64,000 bases of DNA. Origin: Chelonoidis abingdonii (Eukaryota > Chordata > Testudines > Testudinidae). Position numbers and translations under genes: made by a program. Position 1 is the stretch's first letter; every line of letters begins with the position of its first letter. Of this stretch, positions 1-12,369 are shown piece by piece. The stretch spans positions 54,787,475-54,851,474 of the forward strand of contig NC_133771.1 of the NCBI RefSeq assembly GCF_003597395.2, in the 5' to 3' direction. The notes under the pieces were generated by a model. The model saw nothing but the letters and a program-made list of their open reading frames with translations. It had not been told where the DNA came from and did no database searches.

Positions 1-2519
1 AATACGATGGGATGGGTGTATAGGGTGTTTACAATAGATAATAATGGGGGGTTTTTTATTGAAGAGTTAGGGAGTTCTAACAGTTGGGTCACAGTAAGTG
101 GTTCAGCACAATGGGAAACAGTACAGTCTCAATAAGCAACTCACTTTATATAGGAACAACTCTAGATACAGTGTGGAATGCAAATGTACCAAAAAGAAAT
201 GCAAAGTAAATGGTAGCTTCTTATAAAATGGTCACAATCTCAGATAGAATGTATTAAGTGGTTAATAGCTTTATTACACAATGTAAACAATGGCATCAAT
301 GCAAATACAAAGTATATAGAAAAGTGGAGACAACCAATGGGGTGTGTATAACCACAAGTAAAATGTGAATCACAGTGCATGATACATATGAGTGATAAGT
401 GAATTATGCAATGTAAAATAGTATAAAAGAAAATAATGACTTAATTTGTTGAGGCTGTGATAGCAGATAATCTGCAAGAGTGTACCTAAAGGCTGGGTCA
501 AGACAAGAGTGGGAGGGAGTTGATGATCAGTGGCAACTGATGAGAGGAGAGTGCAGCTGCAAGCGGTGAGAGACTCTGAAGCCCTGCAGGGTTGAAGCCC
601 AGAGCAGTCTTCAGGAGCCTGCGGGGTGGACTACGGAGACAAGAGCAGCTCAGAGCGCACTTAGGGAGAGGGGACGTCTGGGAGCAGCAGAGGGGAGGGC
701 GCTGAACGTGCAAGCGATGAGAAGCACGTGGAGAAATGAAGGAGACTGCTGAGGGAAGGAAAACAGGTTGCAGCAGCGGAGAGCACTTCAGGGAAGTTGC
801 GGAGCAGTGGGGTGAAGACAAACGGAGCAGTGTGATGGTGATCTTAGTAGGGGAGGGGCAGCGGAGAAGCGGAGCACAACACAGGGGATACAGGGAGAGG
901 CGCAAGAGGAATGTAAAGGAAGGGCTAGGGGAGGTTTAAGCAACAAGCGACACCCAAAAAAAAAAAGGAAGAAGCGCAAGGGGTTTGGGAAGTTGGAGGC
1001 TGATGCAGATACGGGGGAAAAAGAGCACACGGGTTTACAACAGGAGACACTCAGCGCCACAGAGGGGGAGTCTCGGAGCGAGGGAAAAAACAGACACGGG
1101 AAAGTTAGGGAGAGCACTCAGTCACGCCGGGCAGACCGATTCACCAGCAAAACCTTATCGTCTAACTTAAATCAATCTATGTAATCGCAAGCAGCTTATA
1201 CAAAGTAAACAAAGGTACAGAATACCACCGGGCAATGCTTTTCAATCTATCTTAACCACAGACTAGGCCAAATCACAAATATCCAATTCTAAGCAAACTT
1301 ATAACAAGCAACTATACGGAACGCAACAAAACAGCAAACTATAGCAAGGCAGGTGAAACTTACAAGCGCTACAATCTTAGCAAACTATGACTTATTAAAC
1401 TAAAAAGCAAAACCTATGGTGCACCTTATGCTATGGGGAAGTCACAGAGGGCAGAGTGGTAAGTGCCCAGGATACAGCTCCCAAGGAAGCCAAGGGATGG
1501 TGGCTGCAGCACTGGATACGGCTGAAAGCAGTGAGCCCTGAAGCAAAGCCCACAGGAGCAGAGCTTAGCGGCGGCACAAACTTATTTTTAGCGGCAAAGT
1601 GCCGCAGAGTTTAAGAGAGGTTTTAAGACACAGACCAAGGTTTAGCTTGAGTCTGTGTGCTAGGGAAACAGAGCCAGCAGCTAAAATAATAAAATAAGAG
1701 TATAGAAAGTTTCACAGAGGGATTCTTACCAGTCCCCAAGGCAGCAGCAAAGGCAGAAGCAGCAACATCATCAGAAGAAGCAAGGAGGGCTCGGTATGGT
1801 CTCGATAATCAGGAGATCTCTCAGGCAGCAATTCGTTCTTCATGGGAGGGGGGGTTAAAAAAATGGGGGTATGCTCAAAAATAAAACGAGAGCGGAGAAA
1901 GGACCCCCCAGAACTCCTAGCTTATCAGACCAGGCAGCAATGCAGGAACCTTTCTGATGTTTGTTTCAAAAACGCCTGTTTTTAAAGGCAAACTCAGGCA
2001 GTTTCCCGCCAGTAATCCTGATAGGCTCCCTGTGTCACAGGGGAGGAGACACAGGGAAAAACTGCAGGTGAGCACAGAGAAGTGCCTGGACAGAGCCCTG
2101 AACAATAGGTGCGAGTTCACAGCTCAGGACTCAAAAGCACATGAGGCCTATGACTCATGCCCAGGATCTCAAAAACACATTAGGTCTTGCAGCTCTGGAC
2201 ATTGCCTACCCTACACGAAGCCCAGGTTTAAACGGTGATAACAGGACCAACCCTTTGAACAGGGCAGAGGTCCACTTAGCACGCAGCACAAGTGGCCATC
2301 CCTTTGAGCGGGGCAATGGCTCTTGGTAAACAACTTAACAGCCAAGGAGGGGCGGCCACAGGAGGAGAACAAAAACAAAATGGAGTATGGGGACAGGTGT
2401 AAGAAACAAAATGGAATGGGGGATAGCTGTAACAGACATACTGTAATAATTGTCATCTGCTCTCTAATTATATTAATGAAACATAGCAATCGATGTAGTG
2501 ACCCTTGTGATTAAAGTTG
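1..2519 (-). repeat. Unclassified LTR/leader-like sequence, minus strand
   Basis: I do not recognise the family. Read on the minus strand, the block begins near 2430 with a TGTTACAG-type start and has a TTTAAA promoter-like site at about 1975-1985. A possible splice donor (CTGGTAAGAAT) lies near 1730. From about 1180 down to 490 the sequence is very pyrimidine-rich. It then turns AT-rich and holds AATAAA signals at 270-275 and 55-60. The order (promoter-like site, donor, long leader, polyadenylation signals) suggests a retroelement LTR plus untranslated leader, or a non-coding transcript-like repeat. The ORFs here are low-complexity and look like chance. The left edge is cut by the window. 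Confidence 0.3.
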
Positions 2520-3039
2520 CAAAAGGTTATAATTGAAAAGCTTTATTTTCAAACAGACATAGCTTTGCAAAACATTAATCTTTGGAGATGAAAATATTCA
2601 TTCTTGGTCTCAAAGTGTGTTCTTTCCACTCTTGAGAAGATGCAACAAATACTCTTGCTTTTCCAGGCAAATGGAAGCACCATTTTTTTTCTTTTCAAAT
2701 GAAATCATTCAGTTTGATGAGGAAGATCTTACATAGAACCTTAACCCAAATTTCCTCTCTCCTCCTTAAAGTACTCTGGTCCCAGATTGGAAGCTAAAGG
2801 AAAATATAATATTTGCTAGCTTTTTTGTGTACTCCTCTGAAATTTACTCTGTTCAGTTTGGCCTTTTAACTTAACCCTTTAACATGAGACTTCAGTCATT
2901 ATTTAAGACTCACCAACCAAGGATTCTTGAGTAGAAGAGTCATACTACCCTCAAATTGTACCACAGAATCTCTATGGCTAGAGATTTCATGCTAGAACAA
3001 AGTTAAGGACACAAAAATTAAAAACTTTTTTTTTTAAAG
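2520..3039. other. Unannotated spacer
   Basis: AT-rich single-copy-looking DNA with short A and T runs. I see no ORF, repeat family or RNA gene. Confidence 0.5.
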
Positions 3040-3359
3040 TACATCAGAAGCAGAAGGTCTGCTAATCAGTCGATGGGGCCACTTGATTGAGGTAGTAAAG
3101 GAGCACTCAAGGAAGACAAAACTGTTGTGGAGCTCATTGAATTTTCTGCATCAGTCTTCACTGCAGAATATATGGGGGAGAGTCCCCATATCCAAACTGT
3201 TCTTTTTAGTGGATAAATATGAGGAACTCTCCCAGATTGAGGGGTCAATAGAGGAGGTTTTGGAACAAATTGATAAATTAAACAGCAATAAGTCACCAGG
3301 ACCAGATGGTATTCATCCAAAAATTCTGAAGGAACTCAGATATGAAATTTCAGAACTAC

Positions 3360-3484
3360 TAGGGTGACCAGACAGCAAGTGTGAAAAATTGGGACAGGAG
3401 GTGGGGGGTAATAGGAGCCTATATAAGAAAAAGATCCAAAAATTGGGACTGTCCCTATAAAAATCAGGACATCTGGTCACCATA
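3360..3484. mobile_element. hAT-type MITE, 125 bp, with 8-bp TSD
   Basis: The terminal inverted repeats are TAGGGTGACCAGA and TCTGGTCACCATA. The 8-bp target duplication AGAACTAC is exact at 3352-3359 and 3485-3492, and 8 bp is the length typical of the hAT superfamily. The element lies inside the CR1 reverse-transcriptase frame, directly after the ...RYEISEL segment. It has no coding capacity, so it must have been moved by a transposase made elsewhere. Confidence 0.9.
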
Positions 3485-3947
3485 AGAACTACTAATTATG
3501 GTATGTAATCTATTGCTTAAATTAGCCTCGGTATTAAATCAATGGAGGATAACTAATGTAATGCCTATTTTTGAATAAGGTCCCAAAGGCAATCCTGACA
3601 ATTACAGGCCAGTAAGCCTAACTTCAGTACCAGAACAGTACTGTGGTAAAGAATAGAATTATCAGACACATAGATAAACATGATATTGTGGGAAGAGTGG
3701 CTTTTGTAATCATGCCTCACCAATCTATTAGAATCCTTTGAGAGAGTCAACAACCCTATGGACCCAGTCCATACAGTGTACTTGTATTGTCAGAAAGCCT
3801 TTAACAAAGTCCTACACCAGAGACTCTTAAGCAAACTAAGCAGTCATAGGATAAAAGAGAAGGTCTTCCCGTGGTTCAATAACTGGTTAAAAGTCAGTAG
3901 AAATAAATGGTCTCTTTTTAGAATGCAGAGTGGTAAATAGTGGGGTC

Positions 3948-4960
3948 TGTGATGCTGACAGACCAAGTGCCAGCTCATGCCAAGGTTTCCAGGCCTCAAT
4001 TAAATACTGACAAATACATATCTGGAATCAGTCTGGCTCACATGTGTGTGAGTATTGTGGTTTTTTGTTTAAGAATTAGAATGTTTTTAGATATTATTGA
4101 ATGCTTGTGAGTTGCTGCATGCATTAATCTCATAATATCTATATTCCATATTGTAAAGTAATATTTGACCATTTGTCTTTTCTTGTATCTGTGATTGTGA
4201 AAACCACCAGTCAGGAGACAGACTTAACTAGTATAAAGTACTGGGTCTACAACAGAAGCTGTTGCATCCTGGCCAACTGGGAAGGCCCATCAACACCAGA
4301 TGGATTATTGCAGAAAATTAAAGAAGACAAAAGATTTCCCTCTGCTGTTCTCCCCCATGAAAACGAATCATGCAAGTGAATTATTCTCATCAACTGAATT
4401 TACAGCTCAAAACACATGGGAGGAGGGAAATAAAAACCCCTAATAAGAAGGAACTTTATCCTGCTTGCATTCTGGGTGGGGGGAATGTTTTCTAATCATA
4501 AACAAGAGCTTCCCAGCTCCTTATCCATGGTTAGCCCTAAAGGGACATATAGAACTTGCTTATTATAGAAGCTTCTATTCTCTTTTGAAATTTAAGATTG
4601 TAAGTCATTTGTGTATATGCTTTAAGCTTGTAAATAATTCTCTTGTTTACTTTTCCTATATAATAAATCTTTAGATAGTTTATTATAGGATTGACTACAA
4701 GTTTTGTTTTTGGTGTGAGATCTAAGGCCCTATCAAAAATGTAGGTCCTACCTGGATAGCAAGAAAAATAGGAATACCCAAGAAGACTATCTGTGACTTC
4801 ATGTTAAGGCTATTCTAGTCCCTGAGGAGTTTACACAATAATTGGCTGGTAAAATCTAAACATAGAAGTCACACCCAATTTGGGATTTGTGTCCTGGTTC
4901 TTAACAGTCTGCCCTTAGGTAGGTACTCATGCTCTTGAATCACTGCAGGATATCTTGACA
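3948..4960 (+). mobile_element. Solo LTR (1,013 bp) of an endogenous retroelement, TSD GGGTC
   Basis: The element starts TGTGATGCTG and ends ATCTTGACA, giving TG...CA ends. It is flanked by the exact 5-bp duplication GGGTC at 3943-3947 and 4961-4965. A polyadenylation signal AATAAA is at 4662-4667, which sets plus orientation. No internal region or second LTR is present, so this is a solo LTR left by LTR-LTR recombination. CR1 sequence continues on both sides, so it inserted into an existing CR1 copy. Small ORFs inside it are not retained genes. Confidence 0.88.
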
Positions 4961-6007
4961 GGGTCCTTCAGTTATCTATAGTGGGATCACTGCTGTTCAA
5001 CATATTCATAAATGATCTGGAAAAGGTGGTGACCAGTGAGGTGGAAAAATCTGCACTCAATACAAAATTACTCAAGATAATTAAATCCAAAGCTGACTGA
5101 CAAAGAGTTACAAAGGGATCTCTCAAAACCGGGTGACTGGGTGACAAAATGGCAGATGAAATCAATGCTGACAAATGCAAAAAATAATGGAGAAAAAAAT
5201 AATCCCACTATACATACAAAATAACAGGATCTAAATTAGATGTTGTCTCTCTAGAGAGACATCTTATACTCATTCTGAAAAATCCACTCAATGTGCAGCA
5301 GCAGTCTAAAAAGCTAACAACGTTAGAAGCCATTAGAAAAGGGACACATAAAACAGAGGATATCATAATGCGACTTAATAAATCCATTGTATGTCCACAC
5401 CTTGAATACTACATGCAGTTCTGGTCACCTCATCTCCTGTCCGAAAAGACATATTAGAATTGGAAAAGATGCAGAGAAGGTCAACTAAAATGATTAGAGG
5501 TGTGGAACAGCTTTTATACAAGGAGAGATTAAAAAGACTGGGATTGTTCATCTTAGAAAAGATATGAGTAAGGGGAGAGAGAGGAATATGATAGAGATCT
5601 ATAACATCATGAATGCTATGGTGAAAGTGAATAGGGAAATGTTATTTATTTTCACATAACACAAGAATTAGGGGTCACCTGATGAAATTAATAGGCAGCA
5701 GGTTTAAAACAAATAAAACAAAGTACTTCTTCACATAATTCACAGTCGACCTGTGAAACTCATTGTCATGGGATGTTGCAAAGTCCAAAAGTATAATTGG
5801 GTAAAAAAAAAAAAAAAAAAAAAAATTAGATAAGTTCATGGAGGATAGGTCCATCAGGAATGCAGTTGGGAGTGGACAACAGGCGAGGGATCACACAAAA
5901 TTTCCCTATTCTGTTTATTCCTTCTGAAGATCTGGTACTGGCTACTGTCAGAGACACGGTACTGGGCTAGATGGACCAGTGGTCTGACCAAGTATGAGCA
6001 TTCTAAT

Positions 6008-7214
6008 CTCAATCCCTCATCAAAGCTCCAATGTTCCTGGAAATTGTATTGATCTCATGTTTTAAAAACATACATAATAGAAATATCTTCATGGTTGGTG
6101 AGTAATAGGCACATGTTATTTACACGATAGCTACATTATCCATGTTAATGTTCTTCCCTGTGGAAAATATTAAAACGTGTTATATTCCTGGAGACCTCAT
6201 CTCTCATTGTATTTGATTTACAATCAGTTTTATGCACACATGCCTGCACCTTAAAATAAAAAGGATCCTGTTAGTATGGAAGCCTCTCTCTTACATATTT
6301 CAATATCTCTTTTCAAAAAAAAGAGGCAAAATATTAGTGAAAATTCAGTCAGTTGGACAGAACAGTCAAATATAATGTGTTTTCCAATTTAAAAAATAAA
6401 AAACAATGAGCTTTGCATGTGTTTAAACAAAGTAAACCAGATTTTGGTCAATAGTTAATCTAGCATAACTTTGATATGGTTCCATTGATATGTAGGTAAG
6501 CCCTGTGGCCAGAAGCCTATGAGATAAGGGAGGTAACTGAGTGAGATCTCTGCTAACATGTGCTGGACTGAACAAGGCAGTATCTTATTTGCATACTAAC
6601 TGTTTGGGGAAATTGATGTATAATTTGGCTAATTTTTGTGCTTGGGAGCAATATTTTGGAGATTACCCTGGTGGGAACTGGCTCAACACAGCTTAGGCAA
6701 CGAGTGGGCTTGGGCTTACCCTCACCATGATGATTGTTGAGGTTGGCTCAGCAGTCCTGAACAGACCCAGAGAGTTAGGAGAGACTGGGTGTTTCCAGCT
6801 TGCTGTTGGGAGGGCCTCCCTGAGTAGTAGGGACTCCAGTAGATCACTGTTCCCTAATCCCCTTATGCTGTAAAAAGCTGACCTAAGAGTACAATTACCT
6901 TATTTGGACAGAGGACAGCAATGATCCTACTCAGCTGACCAGTGGTAAATGGAGTTCAGCTGTGAGGACTATGATAGGAGTAGAGGAGTTTGCATCATCA
7001 GACAAAACCAGCCTAAGATTCTGATGAGGCCTCCCTGTCCTAGATGCTGTAATTATTCTAGCTGGAAAGGCGGCAGAGCTTCAGAGTTGCCTGAGAAAGA
7101 GGGCTCCTGGATTTTTTTGGCCTCTTAAAACCACAGAGTGAGGAAGCTGGGGATCCACAAACTGTCAGTGGGGTTCTGGGAAGCAGAAATCCTGGCAAAA
7201 CGATGCAGATTATG
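6008..7214. other. Unannotated spacer
   Basis: AT-rich to about 6480, then mixed composition. No supported gene. The 6480-7200 part has the base mix of old interspersed repeat but I cannot name a family. Confidence 0.4.
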
Positions 7215-7768
7215 TGTCAGGGCCAGACCATTGGCAACCTGTGTGCACAGGTCAGCTGCTAAAGTGGAGTCAGAAGACAAGTAGCTGAATCCAAAGTGAA
7301 CCAGCTTAGAATGCCAGGAAGTCAGGATCAGGAACTAAGTTGCAGGTGACTGATAGATAGCAGGGTCAGGGTAGAGCTGTGTCAGGATATCAGGAAGTCA
7401 GGGTCAAGCACCAAGTTTCGGTTAATAGGCAGATAGCAGTGTCAAGTTCAAGCCAGGTCTGGATACAAGGGTCAGGCACCAGGTTATAGACAGCAATCAG
7501 ATAGCAAAGTCCAGGACAAACTAGAGTCAGAAGCCATCTAGGGTCTGCAGCAAAGATAAGCAGTGTGTATTGCTACTCAGACAACTCCCTGTGAGGGGTT
7601 CCTGTTTAAATACTAGCCTCAGCTGATCTGTGGGGGGATACTACTCAGGCCCTGCTGGGTGGTACTTCCTACCTTTACAGGGCCCTCTAACAGAAAGCTA
7701 ACCTAAGCATCTAGTGGTAATGCAGAAGTGTCAATGGCCCAGAACCCCACTAGTCCCAGGTTCTGACA
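7215..7768. repeat. LTR-like block with degenerate 76-bp tandem repeats
   Basis: The ends TGTCAGGG and TTCTGACA give a TG...CA frame about 554 bp long, but I found no matching TSD, so the limits are tentative. Inside are imperfect tandem units beginning with 'caggaagtca' at 7315 and 7391 (period 76) and a shortened third unit near 7466. A 'tgtttaaata' promoter-like site is near 7610. An LTR of an endogenous retroelement is the best guess; a satellite-like repeat is the alternative. Confidence 0.4.
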
Positions 7769-7789
7769 TCATAGCTATACAGAAATTAA

Positions 7790-8000
7790 ACACTTACTGC
7801 TGACTTGGACTCAGGCTGTAAAATTGCTGTGTAGATGTTTGGGTTTGGGCTGAAGCCTGAGGTGTGGGGCCCCTCTAGGTGAGAACTTCCTAGCCCAAAT
7901 AGCTATACCACAATTTTACTGCCCTGCACGCTTGAGTCAGCTGACCTGGGCCAGCCATGGGTGTCAAATTGCCATGCAGATATACCTTGAGGGTGCAGTT
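7790..8000. mobile_element. Small inverted-repeat element (MITE)
   Basis: An inner inverted repeat pairs 'ctgtaaaattg' near 7818 with 'caattttactg' near 7912, and the sequence continues to 'gccatgcagatatacc' near 7994. Related 'tgtgtaga...tataca' ends recur in other small elements of this window. No TSD was found and the limits are approximate. Confidence 0.5.
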
Positions 8001-8093
8001 GTTTGGGACTGTGACTCATGCATCCTGAGATATTAAGTGGTACATAGTGTTAAACTGCAAAGTGTGTCCAAGTTCACCCTGTTTGTCCAATAT

Positions 8094-8300
8094 CAGAGGG
8101 GTAGCCGTGTTAGTCTGGATCTGTAAAAAGTAACAAAGAGTCCTGTGGCACTTTATAGACTAACAGAAGTATTGGAGCATAAGCTTTCATGAGTGAATAC
8201 CCACTTCATCAGACGATTGACAAAATGGGTATTCACTCATGAAAGCTCATGCTCCAATACTTCTGTTAGTCTATAAGGTGCCACAGGACTCTTTGTCCAA
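8094..8300. repeat. Turtle-type SINE, head-to-head inverted pair
   Basis: A plus-strand SINE copy starts at the promoter-like 'agccgtgttagtctgg' (8103 on) and runs to about 8213. It is followed by a minus-strand partial copy. The arms 8133-8203 and 8226-8296 are 71 bp each and differ at only 2 positions, around a 22-base loop. The SINE is a Pol III type element that depends on LINE machinery for movement. The near identity of the arms suggests a local fold-back duplication. Confidence 0.85.
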
Positions 8301-9389
8301 GTTCAACCTGTGTTTTTTTGTTTGTTTGTTTTGTTTTTAAACCAGTTTGCAGATGGGTACAGATTTACCTATCAAAAGTGCCCACAATAGATACATCATT
8401 TATTAACCCTTTATAAAGTCCACCAGGTAAACAGGTTGCTTATAACTATCCATAAGATGGTTATAAGCCCATCAGGAAACATTCTATAACATGTTCATAA
8501 CATACATTAACCATTTATTAACCCCTTACACATGATTTATAAACTGAATCCAAATATAAAATATGACTGATTTTCAAACATACAAAACTTTAATAATTTT
8601 AATCATTTTTAAGATAGCATTGCCTCATAGGCTAAATGAAAATTGTCAGGCACCAGCATGATTGGTAACTCCACAGCTGTTCAGTTCCTTAACCGAACTC
8701 AATTTTCATCTGATAAGCATTGTGTGGCCCAACAGCTGATCACTCCATATTGTGAGCAGTAGAAGCATAGTGAATTCAGCAGTGCAGTGAGTGACAATCA
8801 ATGAACAAGAAAGAGTATTAATGTTCTTGCGCATCATTGCTTTAGGACCAGATTTTCTAAGGCACAAAGGGCAGTTATGATACTCACAGAGAGTCACTGG
8901 GATTTAGGTGCCCAACTCATACACGTGCCTTAGAAATTCTCCGCTTTAGTGACTCCCCAAGAGCCCAATGTCCTGCAGTAACCAAATTTATAGGAGCAAA
9001 GTAAAAATACAAAACTAGGCCAATTTTTTAAACAAAGACTAAAACTAGATTATTAGTAAAATACAGTATTGTGATTTAACCCCCCATACCAAAAATTCAA
9101 TACAAACATTTATTAATACAGTGTGGATCATACATCTTGATAGTCAGTATGCCAAAAATGTACTTTAAGATAGGCTAGGCTTGCAAAGCCTGAGACAATG
9201 TCCAACAGGAATGAAAATGTACAATGTGAATGAAAGTTTGATCATATCATGCCTGTTTAACTCACTAGCCGACAGCTCATTGAAGCTCTCTGTTAAAAAA
9301 AAAAAAAAATATTCAGCTTTCTTGAGCTTCAAATTATTTTGTAAATTTCAATATCATTAACATTAAAGCATTGACATTGTTACTAATAA
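8301..9389. other. Unannotated spacer
   Basis: AT-rich DNA with a (GTTT)-rich stretch near 8316-8340 and an A run near 9296-9309. A region around 8880-8940 looks like old repeat but cannot be named. No gene is supported. Confidence 0.4.
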
Positions 9390-9393
9390 CCTT

Positions 9394-9942
9394 TGTGACA
9401 AAGTTCCTCCTTTACCTTGGTGGGTCCTGCGCTTATTGGCAGATTTGCTCACCTCAGTGGTTTTCCCCTCCAGTGGAACCCACAGTCTGGGTTAACTCCT
9501 TCTGTGTCTGATCAGGAGTTGGGAGGTTTGGGGGGAACCCAGGCCTGCCCTCTACTCCGGGTTCCAGCCCAGGGCCCTGTGGATTGCAGCTGTCTATAGT
9601 GCCTCTTGTAACAGGTGCATGACAGCTACAACTCCCTGGGCTANNNNNNNNNNNNNNNNNNNNNNNNNNNNNNNNNNNNNNNNNNNNNNNNNNNNNNNNN
9701 NNNNNNNNNNNNNNNNNNNNNNNNNNNNNNNNNNNNNNNNNNNCTCACTCCTGATCCTGTTTTTTTCATTTGTTGTCCCCCGGAATCACTTGGTGTTCTA
9801 GCCCTGTGGATCCTCCCCTTAGGCTGGGGGGAGGTCCTTTAGAAGTGGGCGGGCAAAGCCCGCCCACCCCCTGGGATGCCAATAGGCTAATATACCTGTT
9901 CCTCACTACTTTACTGTAGCCATCTGGCCTTGCCCCATCACA
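9394..9942 (-). mobile_element. LTR element with TSD CCTT, interrupted by an assembly gap
   Basis: The plus-strand ends are TGTGACAAAG and CCATCACA. The exact 4-bp duplication CCTT lies at 9390-9393 and 9943-9946. On the minus strand it starts TGTGATGGGGCAAGGCCAGA and ends CTTTGTCACA, which resembles the starts and ends of the two plus-strand LTRs at 25215 and 27658, so these belong to one lineage. A 100-N gap at 9644-9743 hides an unknown length; it may be part of one LTR or a whole internal region. Confidence 0.75.
9644..9743. other. Assembly gap, 100 N
   Basis: Exactly 100 N, a common placeholder for a gap of unknown size. Any reading across it is meaningless. Confidence 0.98.
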
Positions 9943-9946
9943 CCTT

Positions 9947-12369
9947 ATATAAAATGGCTGGACAAAGACTGAGTCATTTACTCAGCTAAGCCAGAAGAGG
10001 TGGCATTGGGGAACCCTAAAATATATATGAAGGCCAGACTGCTATTAGGAGAAAAGCATAAAGCTTGAATTTCATATAGCCAAAGAATGAATAACTAGAC
10101 AAAGAAAATTTGATTTCAGCAGTGGGATCCATATAAAATAGGTATCAGTCATGCAATATAGACACTGGACTATATTGGCAATGGTGTAGTGCATCGCTAC
10201 TCCAGAGATAGCTGAAAAGCAAGGGTATCTCTGGGAGAAATTGTGCTATTCAGGATGCTCCTCCTGTGCATCTAAATAGCTTGGGGGAGTGCAGGGAGTA
10301 CAAAAAGTTCTTGTGCCTTCTATCCCCTTATACACTCATAGAGCAGCTTAGCACAATTAAATCTACTGTCTTGTAAACAGTGATTGATTTCAGGGGAGCT
10401 GCTTGTGAAATAAGATTCAGCTCAACATGAGTGTGGAAAAACTTGAGCCTTGAAAAAGCTATCCAGAGAGAGGGAGGTGGATGCGTTGTCTCTTATTTCA
10501 AAATATTTTTCTATAAGATCTCGGCTGCATCCTACAGTAAACCAACCAAGCAGCAAATTCTAATCAAGCCAGGCATTCTGTGTCTGAGGAAAACATGAAC
10601 ATATTCAAAATTAATATCCTTTTCCCACTATGTAGGTAAGTAGCACATTTGCCTACTTGAACTCAATCTACTTGCCAGTAGTGGGATGGGTAAGTAGGAA
10701 TATGAATCCTACGGACCTGAATGTAGTACTTGTAAAACTTAAACGGAAATAAATGGAATTAGTTAATTTGATGACAGTTGCGTGGAGTGTTCCAGGGGGA
10801 GAAAGAGATCTTTACTCAGCACATTATTGGTGATTAGGGACTATATAAATCCTCATCCTCAATTACCCATTTCAATACTATATCCAAGGCAAAGTATCCC
10901 AAAAGCTGGCATGCAAATATCTAATTACAGGTTCATTTACAAATGAGATTTCCAGCAGACCTAAAATTTTGTTTAGCTAAACAAGCCACACGATTGCAGC
11001 AGGGTTTTTTTTATTATGGAAGTTATTCAAGAGTAACATTATGAACATATGCAATAATTTTAGGGAGGAAAGGTATGTGATTTATTAATTCAATTTCTAT
11101 TACACAAATTGCTAATGTGAATTAGTGACTTGTTGCGGCAAATAAAGGGGTTTGCTTTGTCTGTGTTTGGTCATTTTTTGTCTAACGAGAGGAAGAGGAT
11201 ACGCTATTCAATGTATTATATGATCTTTATTGTAAACCACCAGAAGGCAGCCTAAACTATTGGTTTAATTAGGAGCCCATCGTGGCAGAAATAGGAAAAG
11301 CTACATAATAGCTCCCACAGACCATTCCAGAATCAAAGATACTTCATCTTACATCCGTTTAAGTTAGTTTTATTTTGTTACTAGAACATTATCTATGGAA
11401 ACATTTGCCTTTTCTTTGTGAGATACCCAGTAGCTGGACAATCTGATTTAAAAATGGCAATCCCTTCGGTTCCCTTTTTGAATTGTTCATGAGTCCTCAC
11501 ATTCATATTCATTGTATTAACTACTTAGAGAAGGTATGGAGACTAGTTAACTAAATGCCCATAAGGGGCGGAGGGGGAGCAGCTTCATAACCAACTAAAC
11601 AGTTAATGAAATAAAACTTACAAAATAAATGGCAAATGTCTTTTGCAGGTAGCTATCTGTAGTTTAATTTTGTATCAGACTCTTCATAACAGTTTTTCTT
11701 ATAACACTGCATATTTGGAAATTAAGGTAATTGCCTAACTCTTTTATTTATTTTATTTTATTTTATTTTATTTATTTATTTTTAAATATTTGCTTTGCAA
11801 GAGAGAGAGTGGGTGAACATTTCTGGGTAATACATTAATTGTATACATATAATTATTTTTGATATTTGGGTAGATTGAACATTATAGAACAGAAGTATCT
11901 TATATATCCATCCACAGAGATACTTGTTTTCATGTCAGCCACATGCATCCCTTGTTTGCTTAACTACTTATAACATCGGTTTCCTAAGGTAATATATATT
12001 TTTTTTGTGTGGTCTCACATTTCTAAGGAGCTTTTCTAGGTTGTTGATCTGAATAGTTCAGTCCCCTATTCGATTTTGAGCTGATAAGTTGTTTTGCTCA
12101 GAAGAAACCATATTCAGGAAATGCCTGATATTCAATTGAATTTTTTTTCCTTTAAAATGACACAGTAGGGTTTTATTTTTAATAAAATCATAGCAAACTT
12201 TAAAAGCATTTTATACTCATTTTTTTCTAATAAGGGAGTCTGATTTGCGGCAGTAAACTGAGAGTTGGTTACTTTTGAATATTGCCTTAGGAGGTAGCAC
12301 AGTTAAATTTGAAGTATTCTTTCATTTTCTTCCATATTTTTTATGATCCAGATTCTGTAACCCTTCTTC
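9947..12369. other. Unannotated AT-rich DNA
   Basis: No gene or family recognised. It contains a (TTTTA)n microsatellite at about 11742-11784. Confidence 0.4.
11742..11784. repeat. (TTTTA)n microsatellite
   Basis: About nine units of TTTTA with some TTTA units. Confidence 0.85.

Larger units (their letters stand above)
3040..6007 (+). mobile_element. CR1-clade LINE, 5'-truncated, interrupted by two insertions
   Basis: This is the 3' part of a CR1 retrotransposon, which moves by target-primed reverse transcription. The conserved reverse-transcriptase box SPGPDGIHPKILKEL is readable at about 3292-3345. NPDNYRPVSLTS follows at about 3590-3625, and the palm region (KAFNKVLHQRLLSKL) at about 3790-3835. 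After the inserted LTR the reading resumes with LLFNIFINDLEKV near 4990. Many stops and frameshifts make it a dead copy. The 3' untranslated end (about 5930-6007) has the CR1 signature 'ctgggctagatggacc' and a short tail. A 25-base A run near 5803-5825 sits oddly inside the element, ahead of the normal tail. A hAT MITE (3360-3484) and a solo LTR (3948-4960) split the element and are therefore younger. Confidence 0.85.

Noticed and set aside
498..1184. Overlapping ORFs on both strands (up to 135 codons)
   Set aside because: Low-complexity purine/pyrimidine-biased sequence with no recognisable domain.
9615..9842. ORFs crossing the N gap
   Set aside because: Translation through 100 N has no meaning.
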